Shown piece after piece: positions 29,107-35,432 of a DNA stretch of 35,432 bases. The DNA lies in NCBI GenBank assembly GCA_002238665.1, contig MPMU01000019.1, positions 1 through 35,432 on the forward strand, given 5' to 3'. The position numbers and the translations under genes were made by a program. Under the pieces are notes generated by a model. It worked only from the letters and a program-made list of their open reading frames with translations, searched no databases and was not told where the DNA came from. Position 1 is the stretch's first letter. Every line of letters begins with the position of its first letter. This DNA comes from Gammaproteobacteria bacterium bin55 (lineage in GTDB: Bacteria; Pseudomonadota; Gammaproteobacteria; Pseudomonadales; Azotimanducaceae).

Positions 29107-29421
29107 ATGGATAAAACTGAAACAACACAGCAGAGCTACATCGTTGTAGCTACTCCCTCACTACAAGAAATGCACAATCACCTTCTAAGGCCTAGAAATT
29201 TCAGGTTTGCAATCGAATTAGGGTTAAGTGGGAGCGGCTGGGATTTCCAAGGCAACTATGTATCACGAGAATGGTTAGTCACTCTCATAAGGAGGACCGA
29301 TCGGGAGCTCACGAATGTTGTGAAAGCGTTATCTAACCAATTGGTATTTACACATAAGAGTCAAGCGAATAAAATCAGAGAGATAAATGAAGGAAGAGTC
29401 CCAAATGACGGAAATTTTTGA
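29107..29421 (+). CDS. Small orphan protein of unknown function
   Basis: I do not recognise this 104-residue protein. It is hydrophilic with no signal peptide, membrane segment or obvious motif. It contains SGSGWDFQGNYVSREWLVTL and an Arg/Lys-rich C-terminal half. It begins with ATG after an AT-rich stretch with no clear Shine-Dalgarno. Its last 17 bp overlap the start of the decayed coiled-coil gene, an arrangement typical of translational coupling, so the two may have formed one operon. It could itself be a remnant. Confidence 0.4.
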   Translation: MDKTETTQQSYIVVATPSLQEMHNHLLRPRNFRFAIELGLSGSGWDFQGNYVSREWLVTLIRRTDRELTNVVKALSNQLVFTHKSQANKIREINEGRVPNDGNF

Positions 29422-29955
29422 CACGCTCGCGTCTTCCAAAAGACTCCTAGTTGTCGGGTTTGATCAGCAGAAGGCTGAGGAAATCACAGACCTCATCAAG
29501 GGGAGTATCTCACAACCAAGACGGACCTTGAACTATAAGCCGAGAAATTCGATTCAGTAATCGGCGACCTAAAGACGGAGGTCAAAGATGACATCAGAGG
29601 AGTGGAGGAGAAACTCACTCAGAAAATCTATGGTGTGTACAACAGCCTCACCGACGTGAAGGCAGAGCTCAAAGAAGATATCCGAAGCGTGGACAACAAT
29701 CTCAGACAGAAAATCGATGCCGTGGACAACAAGCTCACACAGAAAATCGATGCCGTGGACAACAAGCTCACACAGAAAATCGATGCCGTGGGCGAGAAAC
29801 TTACCCAGAAAATTGATGGCGTGGGCAAAGATCTAAACAAATTGAGTGAGGACTTACATAGGCAAAGAACGAGTTTGCTGATTTGGATATGCAGCATGCT
29901 TTTGGCTTTTGGCAGTGGGGTGGTGGTCTTCGAAGCCTTCAGGATTTTCTGGTAG
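29405..29955 (+). pseudogene. Decayed coiled-coil membrane-anchored protein (DUF1640/CCDC90-like)
   Basis: ATG 29405 opens with MTEIFDTLASSKRLLVVGFD and QQKAEEITDLIKG, the typical N-terminus of small bacterial DUF1640-like proteins. The matching continuation (EYLTTKTDLEL) lies in the next frame from 29503, so about one base was lost (or two gained) near 29497-29503. In that frame an in-frame TAA at 29536-29538 interrupts the protein. AEKFDSVIGDLKTEVKDDI then follows without a further stop to 29955. The body is a heptad-like coiled coil of 11-residue repeats (KIDAVDNKLTQ). It ends in one membrane helix, LLIWICSMLLAFGSGVVVF. A 117-residue fragment from GTG 29602 could still be translated but has no good ribosome-binding site. 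Confidence 0.78.
29710..29808 (+). repeat. 33-bp in-frame tandem repeat
   Basis: Units at 29710-29742 and 29743-29775 are identical. A third at 29776-29808 differs at several positions, and flanking units at 29677-29709 and 29809-29841 are more diverged. Each encodes 11 residues (KIDAVDNKLTQ), so copy-number change keeps the frame and only lengthens or shortens the coiled coil. The two identical copies point to a recent duplication. Confidence 0.9.
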
Positions 29956-30373
29956 AACCATTGCTTAAGTCACCAGACAGCGTTCGATACGGGTCATCAA
30001 CCTTCGCCACGTATGCTTATGTTCTGTTCTATCGAAATAAGATCAAATTGAGCAAACCTTTTGCTCCTCACCTTAACGTCAATTGTCAATTCAGCCCCGT
30101 TGTGCGCGAGAGAGCACAATCAATGCACTCATCATGAGTCTTACCAGCTGACTAAACCCGAGCATTCAATGCGTGCGACCACAAATCTTTAGCAACTACC
30201 AAGAATCGCTCAGATTACTTGAATCACCAGAAAGGATTTCAACAAATTGAGATTGGGTGATCTCTTGATAGTCTGCCGTCTAAACCAAATTAGGATAGAT
30301 TTGCTAAAAGCAAGTAAAATCGCATGATCCGTAGTGGATAAGCGTTCTAAAACTCAGATTAGAGGAAAAATAA
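29956..30373. other. Gene-free stretch before the second amidohydrolase
   Basis: No gene is supported. It contains two short perfect hairpins: GAGCAAA/TTTGCTC (30050-30066, 3-nt loop) and TTGTGC/GCACAA (30100-30119, 8-nt loop). Neither has a T-run, so they are not convincing terminators. AGAGGA near 30360 is the ribosome-binding site of the next gene. Transcription from the decayed gene may end somewhere here. Confidence 0.4.
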
Positions 30374-32035
30374 ATGTCTCATGACTTAGTGATCCGACAT
30401 GGCTTGATTACCGACGGTCTCGGAAGCGAACCGTTTGAGGGTGATATTGCAATCGACGGTCAACACATATCAGCAATCGGCGCAGTAAAGGATTCTGGAA
30501 AAGAAGAGATTTCAGCCAAAGGTAAGGTCGTTACCCCAGGCTTTGTTGATCTTCATACCCATCTCGACGCGCAAATTGGATGGGACCGAAAACTGACTTC
30601 CATTACTTGGCATGGCGTTACCACCGCATTACTAGGCAACTGCGGTGTAACTTTCGCACCGTGCCGAAAAGGCGACCGAGAGTTTCTGGCCGGTATGATG
30701 GAAACCGTTGAGGACATTCCAAAACATGCCATCCTCACTGGTCTTCCTTGGGATTGGGAATCATATGGTGGATATCTTGACTCCATTGAGAAGCTTGGTC
30801 CCATGATTAACATCACAGGCTTGGTTGGACACAGTGCCACACGCTTCTATGTGATGGGCGAAAGAGCGATTGAAGAGCAAGCCACTGAAGCGGAAATTGA
30901 ACAAATTGCACATTTAGCAGGTGAGTCTGTCAAGCAGGGAGCGATTGGATTTTCGGTGAATCGCCACCCAGGTCACACCCTACCTGATCGAAGACCCATC
31001 CCCGGTACTTCGGCTAGTCGAGAAGAATTGATAGCCATCGCCAAAGCCGTAGGATCTAATGGGGGATTAATGCAGACCGTTCCTCATTTTGGCGATATTG
31101 AAAACGAAATGGACTTGCTGGCCGAAGAAGCAAAGACAGGGCGTGTTCTATTCAGCGCAATTGCTGAACATGCTGGGGTTTTGGACCAAAGAGTTTCGTC
31201 GATGCGAGAACAAGGACTGGATGTCACAGCCGTAACAGTCCCGAGGAGTGGTGGCGGAATAATTAGCTTGGTGAACAGTGGCTTCTGGCGCACTCCTGAA
31301 TGGAATAAGCTGCGCAAGGTCAAAGGTCTTGAAGCACGTTTAGAAGCACTTCGCAACGAGGAGTTTAGATCAATACTCATTGCAGAAATCAAAGAACATC
31401 CAAATCAAGAAGCCATTCTTCGACCTATCAAGCGCTGGTACTACATGGGCGATGCAAATCGTCCCAACTACACACAGTCTAGATTTGAAAGTCTCTATGA
31501 CATGGCACAGGCAGCGAACGAGCATCCCGTAGAGACGTGGATCAGAATGCAACTAGAGACCAACGGCAAAGCGATGTTCCATGCCCGAGCATTTAACGTC
31601 AATCTGTCTCATCTTGAAAAAATGATCACTACGGATTGGGCGATGCCAGGTCTAGGTGATGCTGGCGCACATGTGAGCCAAATGATTGATTCAGGTTGGT
31701 CTACATTCGTACTATCTCACTGGTATCGTGATGCGGGTGTTTATTCTCTGGAGGAAGCTGTTAGACGAATCAGTGGTGAACCAGCTCGAGTTCTTGGTCT
31801 TAAGGATCGTGGAACATTAGAGACTGGTAAACGGGCAGACTTAAACGTCATTGATATTGACAGGCTTGAAGAGCGACATCCGGAGCTGGTGAATGATTTC
31901 CCTGGAGGGGCACCCAGATTCATCCAAAAGGCACAGGGTTATGACGCGACCATCTGTAATGGTCAGGTAATTCTCCGTGAAGACAGCCACACAGGAAACT
32001 ACTCAGGAGACGTACTTCGCAATCCGGGTAGTTAG
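30374..32035 (+). CDS. D-aminoacylase-like amidohydrolase (COG3653 type), copy 2
   Basis: The 553-residue paralogue of the gene at 15617 is collinear with it along the whole length. It has the same metal positions: H61/H63 in PGFVDLHTHLDAQ, C90 in GNCGVTFAPC, and Asp in MPGLGDAGAHVSQ. Long identical blocks occur, such as FLAGMMETVEDIPK and LTGLPWDWESYG. The copies differ most around residues 235-345 (VPHFGDIENEMD here, VLNYSQLERELN in copy 1), the region that shapes the active site in this superfamily. They therefore probably act on different substrates. AGAGGA lies 8 bp or so before ATG 30374. No perfect terminator follows; a possible structured RNA lies just downstream. Confidence 0.85.
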   Translation: MSHDLVIRHGLITDGLGSEPFEGDIAIDGQHISAIGAVKDSGKEEISAKGKVVTPGFVDLHTHLDAQIGWDRKLTSITWHGVTTALLGNCGVTFAPCRKGDREFLAGMMETVEDIPKHAILTGLPWDWESYGGYLDSIEKLGPMINITGLVGHSATRFYVMGERAIEEQATEAEIEQIAHLAGESVKQGAIGFSVNRHPGHTLPDRRPIPGTSASREELIAIAKAVGSNGGLMQTVPHFGDIENEMDLLAEEAKTGRVLFSAIAEHAGVLDQRVSSMREQGLDVTAVTVPRSGGGIISLVNSGFWRTPEWNKLRKVKGLEARLEALRNEEFRSILIAEIKEHPNQEAILRPIKRWYYMGDANRPNYTQSRFESLYDMAQAANEHPVETWIRMQLETNGKAMFHARAFNVNLSHLEKMITTDWAMPGLGDAGAHVSQMIDSGWSTFVLSHWYRDAGVYSLEEAVRRISGEPARVLGLKDRGTLETGKRADLNVIDIDRLEERHPELVNDFPGGAPRFIQKAQGYDATICNGQVILREDSHTGNYSGDVLRNPGS

Positions 32036-32063
32036 GGCCGTATCCTCGTTTGAGTATTCTTAG

Positions 32064-32181
32064 GGGTCTCGTAAATATCGGTAAAGCTATCTGGTTCAGA
32101 CATGTGTTTCCTTGTCCTTGTTGGTGATCGTTGATAGTCTGGGTAACACGGTAGAACATCGATTGCGAGACCCTTCTTTTT
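32064..32181 (+). ncRNA. Candidate structured RNA closed by an 8-bp stem and a U-run
   Basis: GGGTCTCG (32064-32071) pairs perfectly with CGAGACCC (32166-32173), followed at once by TTCTTTTT (32174-32181). Just inside, ATCG (32077-32080) can pair with CGAT (32160-32163), and CTATC/GATAG or CAGAC/GTCTG can pair further in. A closed RNA of about 110 nt ending in a U-run fits a small RNA or a structured 3' UTR of the amidohydrolase gene 28 bp upstream. It matches no RNA family I recognise. The rest of 32036-32334 holds only CCCTAC/GTAGGG (32245-32268). Confidence 0.3.
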
Positions 32182-32334
32182 CGATCTTGACTAATGGAAA
32201 CGATCGTAAGCTGAGTAAGAATTTCTGGTGTTCAAATTTCTACACCCTACCCAATTTACCAAGTAGGGCATTTGTCAGAAATCAAGAGTGCTGGCGGTCC
32301 TGCTGAATCCAACCGAATGTGCAGCAGTTTGAGA

Positions 32335-32871
32335 TTAATCTGCCGATTGAAATCTCTTAAACATATTCGGGTTGCGAAGTAACAGTACGGACACCAAGGC
32401 AACTATTAGTCCCGGCGGGAAGATTTCCATTACGGTTATACCGAATCTGAAGAAAGTATTGGAATAAGCTTCTGCAGCCTGTTGCATCTGTTCTTGCAAA
32501 GCTTGAAGTTCCAGTCCTACCAGTCCGCGCTCTTGCGCCAGAACTAGCTCGTTAGAAATGTAGCGGTCCATAAACGAGTAGTCAGTTACCAAGAGATACA
32601 GCTCCCACCCTATTGCATAGATCACACTCATAACCCCTACAATCGCGAATCCAGCGATTGCTCCTGCGGTAAACCGCGTCGGTTCAGGACGATTCAGATC
32701 ACAAAATCGCTTTACCCCAAAAACCACAACGATAAAACTGGGAATCATCGCCATATACCCGAGCGATTCGGTAAAGATATGGGTCTGATCAATCAAGTAG
32801 TAGGTGCCGAACATCGCCAAGCAAATAAGTATTCCGGCGACTCCACCATACGTAATAGCTATTCGGCGCAA
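32335..32871 (-). CDS. DUF4199-like membrane protein
   Basis: The 178-residue protein has four hydrophobic segments (about 8-27, 38-56, 66-92, 143-165). Between segments 3 and 4 is a hydrophilic, Gln/Glu-rich helix (LELQALQEQMQQAAEAYSNT). This layout, with FGVKRFCDLNRP after the second segment, fits DUF4199, an inner-membrane family of unknown function. It starts with TTG 32871; an upstream in-frame stop lies close by and the first ATG falls inside the first membrane segment, so TTG is preferred despite a poor ribosome-binding site. It stands alone, divergent from the larA-like gene. Confidence 0.7.
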   Translation of the reverse strand: MRRIAITYGGVAGILICLAMFGTYYLIDQTHIFTESLGYMAMIPSFIVVVFGVKRFCDLNRPEPTRFTAGAIAGFAIVGVMSVIYAIGWELYLLVTDYSFMDRYISNELVLAQERGLVGLELQALQEQMQQAAEAYSNTFFRFGITVMEIFPPGLIVALVSVLLLRNPNMFKRFQSAD

Positions 32872-33096
32872 AACTCAAAATCCAATGTGCTTAGGCGTTC
32901 AGATTTTAGGTATGTGCCATGAATTCACGACCTGGTGTAGGGCTCCTAGTCTCGATCATCCAACTACTAAAGAAATTGCTGGCCTCGCACTTGACGAAGA
33001 ATCCTGCACGACCACGTACTCTACTCGTCTATATTTACAGTCTCTTAAATCGACAATGCATGTTTCGACCTACACCGTTGTAAACGCGTAATTCCC

Positions 33097-34392
33097 ATGA
33101 ATGTGAACATTCTTTACGGACGATCTGGACTGAAGGTCGACATCCCAGATGACACCCAGGTCGATGTCATACGCAAACATCAAATGCCGTTGGTGAAAGA
33201 ACCTGCAGCGTCTGTTTCTAACGCTTTTAACAATCCCATCGGGTGTCCATCTCTCGCGGAGTTGGCATCTAGGGCGAACTCCGCTTGCATCTTGTTATGT
33301 GACGTTACCCGTCCTGTCCCTAATGCACTCTTCATTGATCCATTAATACAGACACTCGTCGAAAATGGTATTGACTCGGATCAAATTACCGTTTTAATTG
33401 CGACAGGATTACATCGTCCAAACGAAAACGAAGAATTAGCGGAGGTGGTCGGTAGCCAAAACGTCTTCCATAATTTCAATGTGGTGAACCACTTCGCAAC
33501 AATCGAGGAAGACCATGTTGAACTAGGAGAAACAACTAGGGAAACAGTGATCAAAATTGATCGTAGGTTCGTGCAAGCAGACTTAAAAATAGCCACTGGA
33601 TTAGTAGAACCACATTTCATGGCAGGTTATTCTGGAGGACGCAAAGTAATCACGCCAGGGATTGCTCATGCGGACACGATTCGACGACTCCACAGCGCAC
33701 ACATACTCGAAGATCCCGCAACACGTTCGTGCAACCTGGAAAATAATCCGCTGCATGCCGAGCAACTCGAAGTCCTCGACATGCTACGGCAACAAACGAA
33801 CTCAGAGATATACGCCATTAACACTGTAATTGACGAATATCGACGGTTGGGTTTATTCAATTTCGGCGAAATTGAACAGTCTCACCTGGAAGCAGTTGCG
33901 TTTGCCCACAAATATACCTCGGTTGACATCTCGCGGAAATACCAGAATATCCTCACATCGGCGGGTGGTTATCCACTCGATCAGACTTATTATCAGACCG
34001 TTAAAGGAATGGTGACTCCACTAGAGATAGCGGAGAAAGAGGCTAACTTGATTGTCGCAAGTGAATGTGCAGAGGGAATTGGTTCAGACTCTTTCAGGTC
34101 TGCTCAGGTCAATCTAATAGCACAGGGGAAAGAGCGATTTTTGGAAGATCTAAAACGCAAGTCACTTGCGGACATTGATGAATGGGAATCGGAAATGCAA
34201 GTTCGAGCGCAATCCGTCGCTCGCGTTCAACTGTATGCACCCTCTCTGACTTTGGGTGATCAATCGCTTACTGGAGTTGAACTCATAGACTCGATTGAGG
34301 ACACTATTCGCGAAAATCTTGCCTCAAGCAGGGACAAGCACCTAGCGATAATTCCAGAAGGTCCCTATGTCATCCCAAATTTCATAAATTAA
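33097..34392 (+). CDS. LarA-family nickel-pincer racemase/epimerase homologue
   Basis: The 431-residue protein is of the lactate racemase LarA family. It has the key positions of that enzyme: H106 in TGLHRP (catalytic His), H173 in VEPHFMAGYSGGRK and K183 at the end of the same motif. In LarA this Lys carries the nickel pincer cofactor and the second His binds nickel. LLCDVTRPVPN supplies the N-terminal Asp/Arg pair. Members racemise or epimerise various 2-hydroxyacids, so lactate is not assured. The cofactor-making genes larB, larC and larE are not in the window. The CoA-transferase starts 36 bp later on the same strand, suggesting that the hydroxyacid is next activated with CoA. Confidence 0.88.
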   Translation: MNVNILYGRSGLKVDIPDDTQVDVIRKHQMPLVKEPAASVSNAFNNPIGCPSLAELASRANSACILLCDVTRPVPNALFIDPLIQTLVENGIDSDQITVLIATGLHRPNENEELAEVVGSQNVFHNFNVVNHFATIEEDHVELGETTRETVIKIDRRFVQADLKIATGLVEPHFMAGYSGGRKVITPGIAHADTIRRLHSAHILEDPATRSCNLENNPLHAEQLEVLDMLRQQTNSEIYAINTVIDEYRRLGLFNFGEIEQSHLEAVAFAHKYTSVDISRKYQNILTSAGGYPLDQTYYQTVKGMVTPLEIAEKEANLIVASECAEGIGSDSFRSAQVNLIAQGKERFLEDLKRKSLADIDEWESEMQVRAQSVARVQLYAPSLTLGDQSLTGVELIDSIEDTIRENLASSRDKHLAIIPEGPYVIPNFIN

Positions 34393-34428
34393 ATTCGAGC
34401 TAACCTCAATCTAAGGATTAATCAAGAA

Positions 34429-35432
34429 GTGGAAGTTGCTTTACAGGAAATACGAGTCATTGACCTGTCCACCCGGCTGTCAGGAGCTTGGGCAGCTCGC
34501 CTATTTGGAAATTTTGGTGCCGAAGTAATCCTGGTGGAGGATCAAGACGGACACCCTCTTCGTCTCGAACCTCCATTTTCTGAGGAGGGAGTCTCCTTGC
34601 TACATGCCTATGCGAATTCAGAGAAGATCACCGTTTCACGAACGGAACTTGATTTTGACGAGTTAATTCGTTCCGCTGACGTGGTGATAACCAATGAAGT
34701 GAATTTTGATGAGAGGCTCAATGACCTGACTCCAGATCAGGTACACCTTTCAATCACCCCTCATGGCTTGTCTGGACCATTAGCAAATGAACCCGGTAAC
34801 AACCTCACAGCGTGTGCGCGAGTCGGCTGGTCCGCAATTAATGCCTTTGAAGGAGACCCACCTCTACAGTTGCCACACAATCAGACGGGCTTTATAGCCG
34901 GCATTGCGGGGTTCGTCGGTGCAAGCGCAATGTTGTACCGGGTTCAATGTTCAGGCAAAGGTGATCTGGTAGACGTCAGCGAGATTGAAGCCTTGTCAAA
35001 TACCTGTGCACCCTGGGCACAAGTCGGTAATTTCATTGGCGGCAATCGAATGGCACATGGGCCTAACGGCAGACGTACGCGTGATCGCCCGGGTCCTTTA
35101 TGGAAAACAAAAAATGGTGCAATCAATTTTGGCTATGGCGACTGGAAGCAGTGGACAGAAGCCTTTGCTTTCTTAGAAAAACCAGAAATTGGAGAAGATC
35201 CAAATTTCATTTCCGCCTGGGGCAGGCATCAAAAAGATACTAGACCTGTTCGAGATGGACTGGCCGATGCGGTCGCAGAACGAGACAAATGGGAGGTTTT
35301 TCACGGGCTAGCAAATTTTCGATGCATATCTGGAGTTGTACAGAACGCCAAAGAGTTGGTTGAGAACGAACATCTCAACGCGCGAGAATTTATTTTGGAC
35401 ACCGAAGTGGGCTCAAGAGCAGCTAAGACTGC
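34429..35432 (+). CDS. CaiB/BaiF family CoA-transferase, 3' end outside window
   Basis: The frame is open from GTG 34429 to the window edge (334 residues seen of about 380-400). It begins with IRVIDLSTRLSGAWAARLFG and FGAEVILVEDQDGHPLR, and continues with SADVVITNE, SITPHGLSGP and GKGDLVDVSEIEAL, all standard class III CoA-transferase blocks. Where the catalytic Asp is expected (HQADYxAG in related proteins) it reads HNQTGFIAG, with Gly154 in the Asp position by my alignment. It could be a non-catalytic partner, or chemistry may differ. AAGGA lies 11 bp before the start. It is only distantly related to the CoA-transferase at 18748. Confidence 0.85.
   Translation, partial: MEVALQEIRVIDLSTRLSGAWAARLFGNFGAEVILVEDQDGHPLRLEPPFSEEGVSLLHAYANSEKITVSRTELDFDELIRSADVVITNEVNFDERLNDLTPDQVHLSITPHGLSGPLANEPGNNLTACARVGWSAINAFEGDPPLQLPHNQTGFIAGIAGFVGASAMLYRVQCSGKGDLVDVSEIEALSNTCAPWAQVGNFIGGNRMAHGPNGRRTRDRPGPLWKTKNGAINFGYGDWKQWTEAFAFLEKPEIGEDPNFISAWGRHQKDTRPVRDGLADAVAERDKWEVFHGLANFRCISGVVQNAKELVENEHLNAREFILDTEVGSRAAKT

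Noticed and set aside
29497-29538. Programmed ribosomal frameshift in the coiled-coil gene
   Set aside because: No classical slippery heptamer is present, and the second frame still hits TAA at 29536, so a frameshift alone would not give a full protein.
29677-29841. CRISPR array, because of regularly spaced direct repeats
   Set aside because: Units are contiguous 33-bp in-frame tandem copies with no spacers, coding an 11-residue coiled-coil repeat.
29628-29897. Minus-strand ORF of 89 codons rich in repeats
   Set aside because: It is the antisense shadow of the tandem repeats in the decayed coiled-coil gene.
32804-33091. 95-residue plus-strand ORF between the DUF4199 and larA-like genes
   Set aside because: It starts inside the DUF4199 gene on the opposite strand, has an odd composition, and shows no ribosome-binding site or recognisable motif.

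Overview
The window reads as one contig piece of a Gram-negative, aerobic, probably marine gammaproteobacterium. The evidence is a Pseudomonas-type metal-ligand set in HemB, a proteobacterial heme A synthase, a Tat-like exported PhoX-family protein, moderate GC (mid-40s %, judged by eye) and a typical bacterial tRNA-Arg. Sulfatases, PhyH-type dioxygenases, Rieske oxygenases, class III CoA-transferases and long D-aminoacylase-like amidohydrolases are seen together in marine and sponge-associated heterotrophs. That ecological reading is inference, and I do not name a genus. Start codons are unusually varied: six genes appear to start with TTG and at least four with GTG.

Left part (1-14745), mostly core metabolism. 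A formate dehydrogenase catalytic subunit (5' end cut off) overlaps fdhD, which overlaps mobA; together they make and sulfurate the Mo/W-bis-MGD cofactor. hemB follows, tail to tail and overlapping argH by 18 bp. Then come a PhyH-like dioxygenase, a zinc-free MDR reductase, metY (with its own terminator), an SRPBCC protein behind a Cys-type sulfatase, an O-methyltransferase, a PhoX/DUF839 protein, heme A synthase and tRNA-Arg(CCG).

Middle part (14868-20920), a catabolic block. It holds a glutathione transferase, a D-aminoacylase-like amidohydrolase, a Rieske oxygenase, a CaiB/BaiF CoA-transferase and a zinc alcohol-dehydrogenase-like enzyme. A perfect 15-bp bidirectional terminator separates two convergent genes, and a 7-bp inverted repeat lies in the divergent Rieske/CoA-transferase promoter region.

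Right-middle part (21231-29955), the most accessory-looking stretch. It has an orphan AAA/STAND-like ATPase, two ankyrin-repeat proteins flanking a sulfatase-fold hydrolase (threonine in place of the formylglycine cysteine), a type-B carboxylesterase and a PnuC-like transporter. An exported helical protein follows, then an orphan small ORF and a decayed coiled-coil/membrane-anchor gene (DUF1640-like) with a frameshift, a nonsense codon and 33-bp internal tandem repeats.

Right end (30374-35432). A close paralogue of the first amidohydrolase is followed by a possible structured RNA, a DUF4199 membrane protein, a LarA-family nickel-pincer racemase homologue and a second CaiB/BaiF CoA-transferase (3' end cut off) that seems to lack the family's catalytic Asp. 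A plausible reading is peripheral catabolism: hydrolases release acids, a racemase homologue changes 2-hydroxyacid configuration and CoA-transferases activate the acids. No substrate can be assigned from sequence alone. I see no phage, IS element, integrase, CRISPR array or rRNA.
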